Below are positions 1 to 9,906 of a stretch of DNA of 64,000 nt, one piece after another. The notes beneath the pieces were generated by a model. The model searched no databases. It had not been told where the DNA came from and was given only the letters and a program-made list of their open reading frames with translations. Location: assembly GCA_963662155.1 (NCBI GenBank), contig OY759263.1:1925595-1989594 (forward strand), given 5' to 3'. The stretch's first letter is position 1; every line of letters begins with the position of its first letter. The DNA comes from Lamellibrachia columna. Its lineage: Eukaryota > Annelida > Polychaeta > Sabellida > Siboglinidae. The position numbers were made by a program, and so were the translations under genes.

Positions 1-100
1 CGTGCTAGTCCTCATAGGGGGGCTCGAACCCTTTTTGAGATAATTTTATGTAACTGTACAATTTTTGAGAAATCATCCCAGAAATCCCCGGCTTGTGTTC
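1..100. repeat. 100-bp direct repeat, first copy
   Basis: Read by eye it is identical to 618-717. The second copy lies in the SLC22 intron and runs into the next exon. It is either a tandem duplication with a 617-bp period whose earlier part lies outside the window, or a dispersed element. Confidence 0.85.
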
Positions 101-477
101 ATACAGTCTTACAGAGAGAACACTATCTTGGCATTATAACATATTTTAAGCTTAAATATATGTCTAGTAGCCCATTAATTATTCAGATTATTATCACCAT
201 ATGTCATACAGTTAATATCAAACGTTATACAAGTAGGCAAGAAAATAACGCATCTTCAGTAATGAACGCTTAAACATAGCTTGAACAGAAATTGTGGTAT
301 ATGAGAAACTGTGTAAGGTCCTTTCGATCGGCATATGTATAGCCGTGGGGGATACGATCAGAACATATCCACTGAGACTTACTTGCTATTATAGCGCGAC
401 GTGTTGTTGCGTTCACTAGTGAAACAAATCATATGCGAGACGTATCAGCTCTCTGAACGTTCACAGATATGTTGCAG

Positions 478-610
478 CCTACTGCCTGAGTCCGCGCGCT
501 GGCTCATTGTGAATGGCCGCTACACCGAGGCACGCACGGTGCTCAAAACTGTCGCCAGAATCAACCGCCGCAAGTTCCCGGAATACATCAGGATGGAAGA
601 CATTAAAACG
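478..610 (+). CDS. SLC22 exon: post-TM6 intracellular loop
   Basis: The acceptor is ttgcag before 478; the first base completes a codon, then 44 codons follow and the exon ends on a full codon before gtgggt at 611. It reads PESARWLIVNGRYTEAR, the signature that follows TM6 in SLC22 proteins, then a basic stretch ending in KT. The open frame runs on into the intron for only a few codons. Codon choice is GC-richer than the flanking introns. Confidence 0.88.
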
Positions 611-3600
611 GTGGGTGCGTGCTAGTCCTCATAGGGGGGCTCGAACCCTTTTTGAGATAATTTTATGTAACTGTACAATTTTTGAGAAATCATCCCAGAA
701 ATCCCCGGCTTGTGTTCGTTCGAACCCCCTTTTCAAAACCCTGAAGACGACCTTGCTGACCTGTATTCATCTGTATATTTTAAATTGTGACATTATGACT
801 GATTGGTGTACAGTGGAACCTCGTAGATCTGGACGCCGATAATCCTGAAAACTCGTTAATCCAGACGCATACATAGGGAACCAAGGATAGACGAGGTGCT
901 AATTTGTATTAGTACAAGTGTTTAATCCTTTTCCGGTGACACATTGCGTGTGTATAGGATGCTTCGTGAGTAAATGTATCACCAATTCTGAAAGTTTAAG
1001 ATTTGATACAATATATAAAACGTACATGTTCCATTTTACACTAATCCTCATAATTTAGTGGCATATATTAATTATTCAGATACGTTACAGCTATAATCTG
1101 GAACATAGCCACTCACTGGTATAGACATATTTGAGATAATTAGCCACAAGTCAAAAAGTGCATTGTTTCTAGGGATCCGACGCAGAACAGAAGGGCACAG
1201 TCATAGATTTGTTCCGGACTCCACGCATGCGCATACGCACGCTGGTGATCTATACTCACTGGTGAGTACGTGTTCTCGCCGCCAACAGGCAATCAATTGG
1301 GAAGAAACCGAACAAATCAATTGGGAAGAAACCGAACAAATAAAAATGCAATTACATTAGTTAAAATTATTTCATTAATAAAATAAATACCACCTTGTAA
1401 TAGCAAATAGTTACATCACTATACACTGCAGGGGTGGATCTAGGCTTGTTGGCGGAGGGGTCTCAGTCAGTCGTAGTCATATGTCGTTCTACTTAGAAAC
1501 CGGGGGGGGGATGACACATGTGTCGTTCTACTTACAGAAGGGTTAATATTAGCCTTTACATTTACACTAGTTCCGATGTAGGCATATATACGTTGCTCTT
1601 TATCGTAATATTTGCCACGGACACACGGGGGTTTAAGACCCCTCCATGGTCTAGGGGGTCTTGAGGCCCCTAAGACCCCCTGGAGCCGCTGCTGCACTGG
1701 GCTACAAACCTATTATCGACGTCTTATATTAGAACTGTTCTTCTCTTACTCGATTTAGAAAATATTTATATTCTATGTTGCATGTTCTATATTCTATGTT
1801 GCATGTATTCAACCTGTTTCATTTTATGACGTGAAACATATTCCACCGACAAAACATAAGAATAGAAAATATTCTCGTTCAACGTGCAACTGTGTAGGCC
1901 TGTCAATTATCACAAGTACTTGTCATGTATGCAGGTTCGTGGACTCTCTCATGTACTACGGGTTGTCGCTCAACATGGCCGACCTCTCGGGCAATGTCTT
2001 CTTCAACTCGTTCCTCTCCGGCGCCGTCGAGGTCCCCGCCAACCTGCTCTGCGTCGCCCTACTCAATTGGCCCGCCTTCGGACGCCGCCTCACGTGCAGT
2101 TTTGCCCTGCTGGCTGCCGGACTATCTAGCTTCGTCTGCATCCCGTTCATCCTTAACAGTAGGTGCTTATTTCAGTATCTGTTTCGTACGCTAGACGGCG
2201 TTTTGTGCGTGTTTCTCTCTTTGTCCGGCAGGCGTCTCACTTGGTTTCGCCGTTTCCTTCTCTTTCCCTCCGCCCGCCCCCCGGTCCCCCCCCCCTCCCC
2301 CCCTTCCCCCTCCCTCCCTCCCTCCCTCCCTCTTGATGTGACAATGATGCAACGATACTTTCCAGATATGGACACTTCAGCGACGGTAATGGCAATGCTC
2401 GGGAAGGCATCCGTTACCGTTGGCTACTCGGCCATCTACGTCTTCTCTACCGAAATATTCCCGACGGAAGTTCGTAATGCTGGACTCGGCTCATCGTCGA
2501 CCGTGGCGCGCATCAGTGGAATGATCGCGCCATTCATTGGAGGACCCATTGTAAGACAACATGCTTCGGAACTTCTAATAAACTGCATCGATACAGCTGC
2601 AAATACGTTTCTCTGTGTACGAACGTTGCAATTTCAATTAGCAATATTATTTCAATCGGCAAAAGTACGTTTCTCTTGTTTATTTATAGAGTGGCTGTGT
2701 ATCCAAATAAGTTTGTGTCCACGAACGGCATGTCCATTTCGGACAATCTGTTCGCGGAACTGTCTGTCACTATTGGGTGCTTCCGTTGGAATGAACAAGT
2801 CTGCCAGGACTCCCTCTGGTGTAAAGCGCTGTGAATAGTGGATACCGCGCTATATAAGAATGTACCTTTTCTTTTTTACATCATAATAACAGTTCCAAAT
2901 GCGACTTCATTAACAAGGAATGGGAACAAAGTCTTAGTGAGCGTGTGACCTTTGATGCTATGTGTTTCAGACAAAAATCTGGAAGCCGCTGCCACATATG
3001 ATATTTGGTTCAATGGCGTCTCTGGCTGGGCTACTCTCGCTGCTGCTGCCGGAGACTCTCAATCACGACATGTGCGACACAGTTGCCGAAGCAGAAGCAT
3101 TCGTTGGGTGAGACAGCTGATAATAAACAATTTAGTCAAACATTTATAATTACTTATCAGTTGGTCTCGGGTGTAACATGTGGATGCCCACCTTATCTGG
3201 GTTAGATAAGAAACTGCGAGAATTGTAGTTACTTCAACATGGTAATTATAAGCCAAACATTAACTTGACACCAAACATTAGCTTGACACCAAACATTAGC
3301 TTGACACCAAACATTAACTTGACACCAAACATTAACTTGACACCAAACATTAGTTTGACACCAAACATTAGCTTGACACCAAACATTAGTTTGACACCAA
3401 ACATTAGCTTGACACCAAACATCTTAACCACCATCGAACTTCCTGAACGTGTGTTGTACAATCTTTTTCATTAAAGCTATCAAACGAAAAACGACACTCC
3501 AGTATTACACATTTATAGCTACACAATTTCGCCAGTGTATTTATATAGGTATGTGTTCACAACTTGTGAGACTAAAAGGATACATTTATTTTCATGTGAT

Positions 3601-3821
3601 GTGAACGCTTTGACGAATGTGCATGTATTTGTATGTTATACAGGGGTAGAAAATCGGCGACGAAAGCCAAATCCAGTGTAACGCGAAATGTCGCGTTGAC
3701 ACGAGTTGATGAGGATGAGAAACAAAACACAGGGGAGCAAAGTCAACGGGACGCAGCACGTGAACGCTCACAACATAACTGCAGCATCGATGATGAACAT
3801 TTCGGCATGACTAGGTTATGA
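478..3821 (+). CDS. SLC22-family transporter, 3' half, six exons (5' part outside window)
   Basis: Spliced plus-strand gene encoding the central loop, transmembrane segments 7-12 and the C-terminal tail of a major-facilitator organic ion/carnitine transporter of the plasma membrane. Exons: 478-610, 699-772, 1935-2158, 2366-2550, 2971-3107, 3644-3821; introns of 88, 1162, 207, 420 and 536 bp, all GT-AG, and every phase joins. Family marks in order: PESARWLIVNGR after TM6, MYYGLSLN in TM7, the GRR remnant of the DRxGRR loop motif, TEIFPTEVRNAG before TM11, and LLPETL after TM12. The total is about 310 residues of an expected 500-600. One oddity is NWPAF where the family normally has an Asp-Arg pair before GRR. 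Substrate cannot be told from sequence. The family assignment is firm; exon 699-772 is the least certain part. Confidence 0.9.
618..717. repeat. 100-bp direct repeat, second copy, spanning an intron-exon border
   Basis: Identical to 1-100. It covers most of the 88-bp intron 611-698 and the first 19 bases of the predicted exon 699-772, then the two copies diverge. Confidence 0.85.
699..772 (+). CDS. SLC22 exon: loop to start of TM7 (predicted)
   Basis: This exon is needed to link the loop exon (which ends on a full codon) to the TM7 exon (which starts with a third codon base). The stretch 699-772 begins after ccag on a full codon and ends with two bases before gtatat, so both phases fit. It reads NPLFKTLKTTLLTCIHL, matching the family's LFRTPxLRxxTLxxxxxW block, with Leu where Trp is usual. 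Its first 19 bases also lie in a 100-bp repeat present at 1-100, so the acceptor may be repeat-derived. Fit is by phase and motif only. Confidence 0.55.
773..1934 (+). other. SLC22 intron, no other feature
   Basis: AT-rich intron with a G8 run near 1502 and a GC-rich patch at 1620-1690 containing runs of C and G that can pair (ccccc/ggggg). A 20-bp direct repeat starting caattgggaag lies at 1292-1331. I see no further coding exon. Confidence 0.5.
1935..2158 (+). CDS. SLC22 exon: TM7 to TM9
   Basis: The acceptor is tgcag before 1935. The exon reads FVDSLMYYGLSLNMADLSGN, then a membrane segment with SFLSGAVEVPANLLCVALL (TM8), the loop NWPAFGRRLTC, and a further segment FALLAAGLSSFVCIPFIL (TM9). 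The donor is gtaggt at 2159, leaving one base of the next codon. The MYYGLSLN and VEVPA motifs are diagnostic of SLC22. The loop has lost the Asp-Arg of the usual DRxGRR but keeps GRR. GC-rich third positions mark it off from the intron. Confidence 0.92.
2270..2335 (+). promoter_or_regulatory. very long polypyrimidine tract in an SLC22 intron
   Basis: A run of C and T with several C-only blocks and a tccc tetramer repeat ends about 30 bases before the splice acceptor at 2365. It would serve as the pyrimidine tract. On the other strand it is a G-run block able in principle to form a G-quadruplex. Confidence 0.5.
2366..2550 (+). CDS. SLC22 exon: TM10-TM11
   Basis: It starts after tttccag with two codon bases, matching the single base left by the preceding exon. 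It covers MAMLGKASVTVGYSAIYVF (TM10), the highly conserved TEIFPTEVRNAGLG motif, and the Gly-rich TM11 region ARISGMIAPFIGGPI. It ends on a full codon before gtaagac at 2551. The preceding 207-bp intron carries an unusually long pyrimidine tract (about 2270-2335). Confidence 0.93.
2971..3107 (+). CDS. SLC22 exon: TM12 and PET motif
   Basis: The acceptor is tgtttcag before 2971; the exon starts on a full codon. It reads KPLPHMIFGSMASLAGLLS then LLLPETLNHDM, the TM12 end and PET motif typical of SLC22 C-termini, followed by an acidic helix-like AEAEAF. It ends with two codon bases before gtgaga at 3108. This frame differs from the longest open frames in the area, which are shadows. Confidence 0.92.
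3253..3423. repeat. 18-bp minisatellite, about 9 copies, in the last SLC22 intron
   Basis: Unit core ccaaacattagcttgac with c/t variants. Because 18 is a multiple of three it is open in several frames; these are not genes. Confidence 0.9.
3644..3821 (+). CDS. SLC22 terminal exon: cytosolic C-terminal tail and stop
   Basis: The acceptor is tatacag before 3644; the first base completes the Gly codon left by the previous exon. It encodes 58 further residues of hydrophilic, charged tail (basic RKSATKAK at the start, acidic DEDEK in the middle, ending GMTRL) and stops at TGA 3819-3821. C-terminal tails of SLC22 proteins are poorly conserved, so support comes from phase, splice site and position. 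The last residues (TRL) resemble a class I PDZ ligand (S/T-x-hydrophobic), which several SLC22 transporters carry; this is an inference. Confidence 0.75.
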
Positions 3822-4025
3822 TTAGTCGACGTTAAAGTGTGTTGGTAGCGTTAGTGATGCAGTATCTTAGACAACGACTGTGTGTAAAATCAAGATTTAC
3901 TACTACTGAGGGACGTAGAAGACGTTCTCTGTAGAAGTGGACGCGACTATGGATGATATGTGACAACACAAGGCCTTTAGTTTCAGGTCGTTTTACTACA
4001 ACACACAAACACGACATGTCGCTGA

Positions 4026-4109
4026 TAATATGATAACACATACGTTAACACACACGTGTCACGTACATAATATGATAACACATACGTTAACACACACGTG
4101 TCACGTACA
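4026..4109. repeat. 42-bp direct tandem duplication
   Basis: Two near-identical copies with core gataacacatacgttaac, 3' of the SLC22 stop codon. An AATAAA at 4176-4181 could be the transporter's polyadenylation signal; no other evidence for the transcript end. Confidence 0.75.
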
Positions 4110-4663
4110 CATCAGACAGGTAACAGGCAATATGTACATAGATTGAAGAAGATTTACTCTTTACACGCAACACACAATAAATATATATCAATACAACGCA
4201 AAACAGAAAGAAACAGTAGCTTAAATGCAAAAGAAAGATACGTCACATCTGAAAACCGGGACCTTTCAACAACATCCTCGCACCGCGTAAAAAGTTGTTC
4301 ATTGTATTCTAGATCCTACTACTTTCCTAAAAGCTTCATGGATAGCTTTCAGTCGTAAACGGTTTAGCTTCCACTTTGAGTGCGATTGCACGTACGTTAA
4401 ACGACGGCGGGGAAAGTGAACATATCGACGTATCATCTCGCCAAGCATCATCGCCACCTGGGAACAATCATTTATATAACTGAGTGAGCCTTCTCCGCAT
4501 CTGTCAATCGTCGCAGTTTCCTAACCGCGCTGTAAGACGTAACGGGATCGAGTCCAGACGGCCCGTATAAACGATATCGACATCCATGATGCTGCAGCGC
4601 CCTCTGGCGAATTCCGCCGCAACGCCATCTGGCGAGTTACGCCACAACTCTGGCTGGCTGCTT
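4110..4663. other. intergenic stretch between convergent genes
   Basis: Lies between the SLC22 stop and the stop of the minus-strand exon. It contains the possible AATAAA at 4176 on the plus strand. No coding sequence seen. Confidence 0.5.
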
Positions 4664-4893
4664 TTACTTGCCGTTGAAGAGAAGGCAGTCGTCCTCGATG
4701 ATGATCCCGAGAATCTTGTGGCCGTCCTCGCTGAGCTTCAAGAAGGCATTCGACACCCCTCGCAAGGGGTCTTTGTTGGCCGCCCCGTCGATCGCTACCC
4801 TCTTAAGATCACCGTCCTCGTCAAAGACGGCGTACAGTGCTTGGTGGTCCACGTTACTCGGCTGCACTTTCACGATTCGGAACAGTGAGAATC
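4664..4893 (-). CDS. terminal coding exon of an unrecognised minus-strand gene
   Basis: Read on the minus strand, the acceptor ttgcag lies just above 4893; two leading bases complete a split codon and 75 codons run to TAA at 4664-4666. The frame is GC-rich at third positions, unlike the flanks, and the product is a plausible soluble, probably beta-rich C-terminus: FRIVKVQPSNVDHQ, then YAVFDEDGDLKRVAIDG, then FLKLSEDGHKILGIIIEDD and a final FNGK. Acidic turns (DEDGD, SEDGH, EDD) alternate with hydrophobic strands. I do not recognise the family. The GTG at 4873 is not a start; the exon continues upstream to the acceptor. The two leading bases fit a preceding exon ending with one base, as the exon at 13779-13847 does. 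Confidence 0.65.
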
Positions 4894-5408
4894 CTGCAAC
4901 ATGGTGTCACTGTTAGTGTTAGACACTGTTATATGCAAACTCGCCACCAGTGGCGCCACTCATCATATCACCACTGCCACAACCTACATTAGATGTGCGG
5001 ATTCTGCACATCTTTATTTCATTTGGTAAACTCTTATTTTTATCAAGAAATCTCCCAAATTATATTGCATTCAACTGTAGATGGAACTGTGATAATCTCC
5101 GTGACTCAATGAAACTATTTTATTTTTATCAGGGGCACAAATGCTGTGACGTAACAAGCCGTAATCAACATTGGCGTTGTCCTGCTTGCAAATCTTTATA
5201 ACCCTCCGCAACTCTTTGAATTTATAATCAAGTTGTGACAGTAGTGATAAGCTGCGTGGGGAGTTTGCTTGAACTGGTGAGTGGTGCCACCTGCGGGGAG
5301 TTTGTGCCAACTTACGCACAATGTAACGGTAGCGTTCGGTTGATACAGTCACGTGACGGGTGTTTAAGGCTGTAGTAATACGATAAGACAAGCACAATAT
5401 GCGTTGGT

Positions 5409-5456
5409 TGAAGCTGTCAGTGATACCTACTGGAGTAGGTATCACTGACAGCTTCA
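5409..5456. repeat. perfect 23-bp inverted repeat with 2-nt centre
   Basis: Left arm 5409-5431, spacer gg 5432-5433, right arm 5434-5456, with no mismatch in 23 pairs. It is far longer than chance and able to extrude as a cruciform or to form a hairpin in RNA. Confidence 0.95.
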
Positions 5457-5549
5457 CAAACGATAACACCCGATTGTACGATAAGGTAAAGACCAAGCAG
5501 TCAATGCAATCATGGTTATCCCGTGTTTGGGCTTTGCATCGGTAATAAT

Positions 5550-5841
5550 ATTGTAAGATATGCCTCCCCACTCATGTTCTGTTTGACCGCACGCAGTGGT
5601 CCGGGAAGGCACTTCTTACATATTGTAAGATATGCCTCCCCCACTCATCTTCTGTTGGACCGCACGCAGTGGTCCGGGAAGGCACTTCTTACATATTGTA
5701 AGATATGCCTCCCCACTCATCTTCTGTTGGACCGCACGCAGTGGTCCGGGAAGGCACTTCTTACATATTGTAAGATATGCCTCCCCACTCATCTTCTGTT
5801 GGACCACACGCAGTGGTCCGGGAAGGCACTTCTTACATATG
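5550..5841. repeat. 72-bp minisatellite, 4 copies, each a foldback
   Basis: Each unit begins gtaagatatgcctcccc and ends ggaaggcacttcttac, which are imperfectly inverted, with ggacc/ggtcc in the centre. Open frames here follow from 72 being a multiple of three. Confidence 0.92.
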
Positions 5842-6178
5842 TATGTAAGTTATTTAATTGTCCGTCGTCGTTGCGCTCCCAGGTCGAGATGTATAAATGA
5901 ATTTGTGCTCATTCGACCAATCAGTACATAGAGTACTACAGAAGTGTAGTCAACGCATTATTCCAGGTTCGACGAGATTTTAATCGAGTACATCGGACGG
6001 CTACATACATAATAGTAATATACATAGTAGCATATGATATAATCACGCACGTTGACAGTAAAAAAAACAGTGAAGAAAAATATCGCCTTAAACCGTACAG
6101 AAAGCCGTGAACGTAAGCATCACTTAGACACTTAATGTCTAGAAGATTAAAAACAACATTGAATGGTTAAATCTGACC
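5842..6178. other. unassigned, AT-rich
   Basis: No gene, RNA or repeat seen apart from a short A run near 6061. Confidence 0.4.
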
Positions 6179-6446
6179 AGTGTGAGGTACTCGTGCTACC
6201 CGTGTGAGGTAGTCGTGCTACCCGTGTGAGGTAGTCGTGCTACCCGTGTGAGGTACTCGTGCTACCCGTTTGAGGTACTCGTGCTACCCGTGTGAGGTAG
6301 TCGTGCTACCCGTGTGAGGTAGTCGTGCTACCCGTGTGAGGTACTCGTGCTACCCGTGTGAGGTACTCGTGCTACCCGTGTGAGGTAGTCGTGCTACCCG
6401 TGTGAGGTAGTCGTGCTACCCGTTTGAGGTACTCGTGCTACCCGTG
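6179..6446. repeat. 22-bp minisatellite, 12 copies
   Basis: Unit core gtgtgaggtactcgtgctac with c/g and g/t variants. Confidence 0.92.
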
Positions 6447-6479
6447 TGTGGGCAGCGCTCAAGCCAGTCAATACCACGG

Positions 6480-6960
6480 AGCAAACATTCCAAAGAACTA
6501 TTTAAAACCGGATCCTTGTCCTTGGCATAATTCGTTCGCGTTATCTGCCTGGCCTGCGTTGTATATCTACGACAGCCAATGCTATAATAACATGCACCTG
6601 TTACCAATAAAACAACATACTGTGCTTCTCATATCTATACCATTAGCTACTCTGCGTTACGATACACCATTCTGCCAAAATGACACTTTCCACCACATGT
6701 GGTATATGAGAGACCCAATTTTACACACAAACAGAAGAGTTCTATTTCTTGGATACGCCGATGAGTTGTGGGCAGTCGGAATGCCTTTTCCTAAAATTAG
6801 AAACATCCTGGCGAATGCTAGGTAGATGGATAGGAGGTGGGCGACCGGTATCCCGCTTAGGGTGTCCTGTGAGATGATGGGGCAGTCCAAATGTGGATAC
6901 AGGCGGAATATTTCGAAGAGGGACGCTGCAGAAGCATATTATTGGGCCTCTAAAGACGCA
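6480..6960 (+). other. decayed open frame, possible pseudogene of unknown family
   Basis: A 133-codon open frame stops at TAG 6823-6825 and a further 95 codons continue in the same frame. The segment VLFLGYADELWAVGMPFPKI looks like a real protein core and only weakly recalls the C-terminal region of flavin monooxygenases, where an Arg-Trp follows at about the position of this TAG. There are no convincing splice sites. I would not name it. Confidence 0.2.
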
Positions 6961-7154
6961 GCTGCACTGCATGGTGTCTTGATAATTGGCATCCAACTGA
7001 CTACTCAAGCTTTATGCCCAGCGCACACGTCACAAGCTATGATCGCGATGTTTCAGAGACACTTCTCCGTTGTGCCTGTGTGTGTGTTTTCTAACATACT
7101 ATGCGTGTTATGATCGAATGTTTTCTTCTTCCATTTGAGCTCAGAACTCAACGT

Positions 7155-7176
7155 TAGCCACATATAAATGTGGCTA
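7155..7176. repeat. 9-bp perfect hairpin over a TATA-like core
   Basis: tagccacat at 7155-7163 pairs with atgtggcta at 7168-7176 around ataa. The centre also reads tataaat. A Cys-containing 57-codon ORF starts at 7209 and stops near 7382; there is too little evidence to call it a gene. Confidence 0.5.
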
Positions 7177-7389
7177 GAGCATTTTCGAGCCAAACGTGGC
7201 AAGTTACGATGCCTCGTCTCGGAAGATGTTCACCTACTCCAGACTGCGCTGTTTACAGGCCAGAGCAGACCAGTTTGGCGCTTAACTGCGATCTTGACTG
7301 TTTTACGCGTGTGTCTCGCTGCAGCTCGTTCCTCGGTCGGTCGCGGCCCGCCAACTTTGACCCGAGCAGTGGCGTGTTCTAAACAACGG

Positions 7390-8006
7390 TTCTAAGGTCG
7401 TGCATGAGTTGCGAGCAGCTGTTGCTTGTCATGTCGATTCGGACAGATGTGCTGCCTATTACTAACACTGATGTTAAAAGTGGGCCAAGTAGAACAGGAA
7501 ATGAACCTCTTTTATGTACATTATGCAATATTCCAGCTTTTGACAAAAGTGATTGATACCATTAGACATTTCCTTTAGTTAGTTATTTTATAATTCCCTG
7601 CTCAATTGGCTTAGCCCATCGCGTAATATATCCTATATAGAGGCGTAGCTATTTTTACAATTTGCGCCGTGATTTGTGACGTGACCCTGTAAAAAAACTA
7701 ATTTAATACTTTTTTCGATGCTTTCAAAAAATGAAGTAAAATTGTTGTTACTGTTCAGTTCGCAAACGAGCGAGCATATCGTAATCGATACTCGAAAAAT
7801 TAGTCTGACGAAATTCAACTTGAGGAGGGAACTTTAATAAACAAAGACTTTTCGATGATATGCTGATTTTGTGCGACGCGATTGTTCGAGGTTACGTTAA
7901 CGAATAAAGGAAATATTAAGTCATTATGTTCAGGGGAGCCGCCAACGTATTCTGCCTGAGTGCAAGGTGAATTTGTTTTGTAAGAAGAGGCCAACAAAAT
8001 GTTTAA
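7390..8006. other. unassigned, AT-rich
   Basis: No gene or repeat recognised. Confidence 0.4.
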
Positions 8007-8120
8007 CCCATAGCAGTATTCAAACTACGTCGCCCCGTACATTGCCCATAGCAGTATTCAAACTACGTCGCCCCGTACATTGCCCATAGCAGTATTCAAA
8101 CTACGTCGCCCCGTACATTG
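8007..8120. repeat. 38-bp tandem repeat, 3 identical copies
   Basis: Core cagtattcaaactacgtcgc; a partial fourth copy (cccata) follows. Confidence 0.93.
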
Positions 8121-8388
8121 CCCATACCAACACTGCATAAACTGCTGCTTCATGCGTTGCTATTAACACACATTCTCAAAAGAGTTCTTCCTGTTTACTC
8201 TCCTATTTCATTGGACGACCATGTCAAAAAATAAACTACTATAGACTGACGCTCATGAAATGTAGCCCTCGTTATGTAATCAATTAACCTAAGGAAATCA
8301 CTGTGCGTGACGTCGTGTGTTTTTGTTATCCTATCACTGCGACAGCCCGAAAGAGTTCTCACTTGTTACAATACTAATCGTCTATGAC

Positions 8389-8447
8389 ACGCACGCGCAC
8401 GCGCACGCGCACGCGCACGCGCACGCGCACGCGCACGCGCACGCACA
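8389..8447. repeat. cgcgca hexanucleotide microsatellite
   Basis: About 9 copies of alternating purine-pyrimidine hexamer, a Z-DNA-prone composition. Confidence 0.93.
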
Positions 8448-8449
8448 TT

Positions 8450-8985
8450 ACTCTTGTACGGTTAGAGTGGGTACAGCTGCTGCCTTTAGTGTCCAGTGTT
8501 GTCATGTATGTGTTACTTGGCTGTAATCAACAATGACATGCCCGTGTCCTCGACATAGCTTCCCAGCCAATGACCCCGCACAACCAGAACCAGCTGAGCA
8601 GTCAGTGGTGACCCAATGTGCCCGTGGAGATGGCGGCTGACCAAAGGGTTGAAGTGAGTCCACGTGCTGCATGTGGAGTTCATTAGGACTGAACTCCTGC
8701 CGTCGGTTCACGCACAACATTCCGCCTGGCGCTGCTTGAAGATAGCGCATTCTGATAGTTCTTGTTTTGGAATCCAACACTGACTTTTATGTTTCTGTAC
8801 ATACGTTGTACGGACGTGTTCGTTAACCCTGTAGGACCGTGGTCAATTCATGAAGTGTCACGTGTGCAGTGGGATAAGGTGGAACACAGAAGGGTGGCGG
8901 AGGATGATGGGTGGAGGAGAAGGAGAGATAATGGGTCCAAGGGCCTTATTTACTAGTGAAATAGAGGAAGGATGGTGGGAACATT
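8450..8985. other. unassigned
   Basis: No gene recognised. Purine-rich stretch (gaggaggatgatgggtggagg-like) around 8900-8935. Confidence 0.4.
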
Positions 8986-8986
8986 G

Positions 8987-9001
8987 ACACACACGCACGC
9001 A

Positions 9002-9033
<32 letters not shown>

Positions 9034-9045
9034 CAAACACACACA
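8987..9045. repeat. cgca/ca microsatellite
   Basis: Tetramer cgca run passing into ca dinucleotides. Confidence 0.9.
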
Positions 9046-9492
9046 CGATATATGCAGAAGATATGCAGAAAGAAAGGAACGAAAGTGGTTGGTGGACATC
9101 AGTATTTGATATAGTTGTGAAATACAGATTGTGATCAATCACGTACTATACAGGTTTATGGACACCACTAACTCTATCTATTGTATTCATGTGTCCTTCC
9201 GACTCACTCGTAGTTTGGTTGTATTAATTAACGCAGATAAGCTGGAAAGAAGGCGATATATTCGCCCACTGGACGAAACAGAGCATTACAACTATATTCC
9301 CCATCAATATCCCGTCAAATACTATGTCCTCGACAAAATGCTGTCGTCAATACCCCGAATTCAATAACCACCGTGTTTTATAACCCCGGTACTATCCCTG
9401 CACAATTCCCAGACAGGATCCCTATATTGGAGATCCTGCTAACCCGACCGTGGTCGACATGCGGAACAACGTATAACGAGGCGTGTCCCTAA

Positions 9493-9797
9493 TTCAAACC
9501 TGAGATCATTTCAAGGATTGCCCAGCCAACAGCAGCGATGACAAGACTGAAACCAATATGGAAAGATAAAAATATCACCCTTCGATCCAAAATCAGACTG
9601 ATGCGATCATTTGTCATGTCAGTGTTTCTATACGCATGCGAGACATGGACTCTTACAGCCGAACCACAAAGAAGAGTACAAGCCATGGAAATGAGGTGCT
9701 ATCGAAAGATCCTTTGCATATCATACAAGGACCACGTAACCAACGAAGAGGTTCACAACAGAATCAAACAAGCCATCGGGCCCTATGACGGTCAATG
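9493..9797 (+). mobile_element. non-LTR retrotransposon fragment (RT thumb/C-terminal region)
   Basis: The open frame upstream of and through 9538-9797 reads LKPIWKDKNITLRSKIRLM, then FLYACETWTLTAE, then EMRCYRKIL and KDHVTNEEV. This is the region after the catalytic core in endonuclease-reverse transcriptase LINEs of the RTE/craniofacial-development-protein-like kind, found widely in marine invertebrates and fish. It stops at TGA just after QAIGP, where intact elements continue, and the 5' part is absent, so it is a dead fragment. The clade name is an inference. Confidence 0.85.
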
Positions 9798-9906
9798 ACG
9801 TCACGGCCAAAAAACAACCGGTATCTCACCTACCCGACAGGTAGAGAACTACGGTTAGAGAACACCAGGTCTACAGCTGTGATTGAGTTTGCACGCGCCG
9901 TGGGAA

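Noticed and set aside
1831..2838. 335-codon plus ORF as a single gene
   Set aside because: It joins two true SLC22 exons through an intron that happens to be open; the exon borders at 2158 and 2366 fit the family and phases better.
5071..5571. 166-codon minus ORF as the upstream part of the 4664-4893 gene
   Set aside because: It crosses the perfect palindrome and a repeat border, is Leu/Ser/Arg-rich without a family, and does not match the acceptor at 4893.
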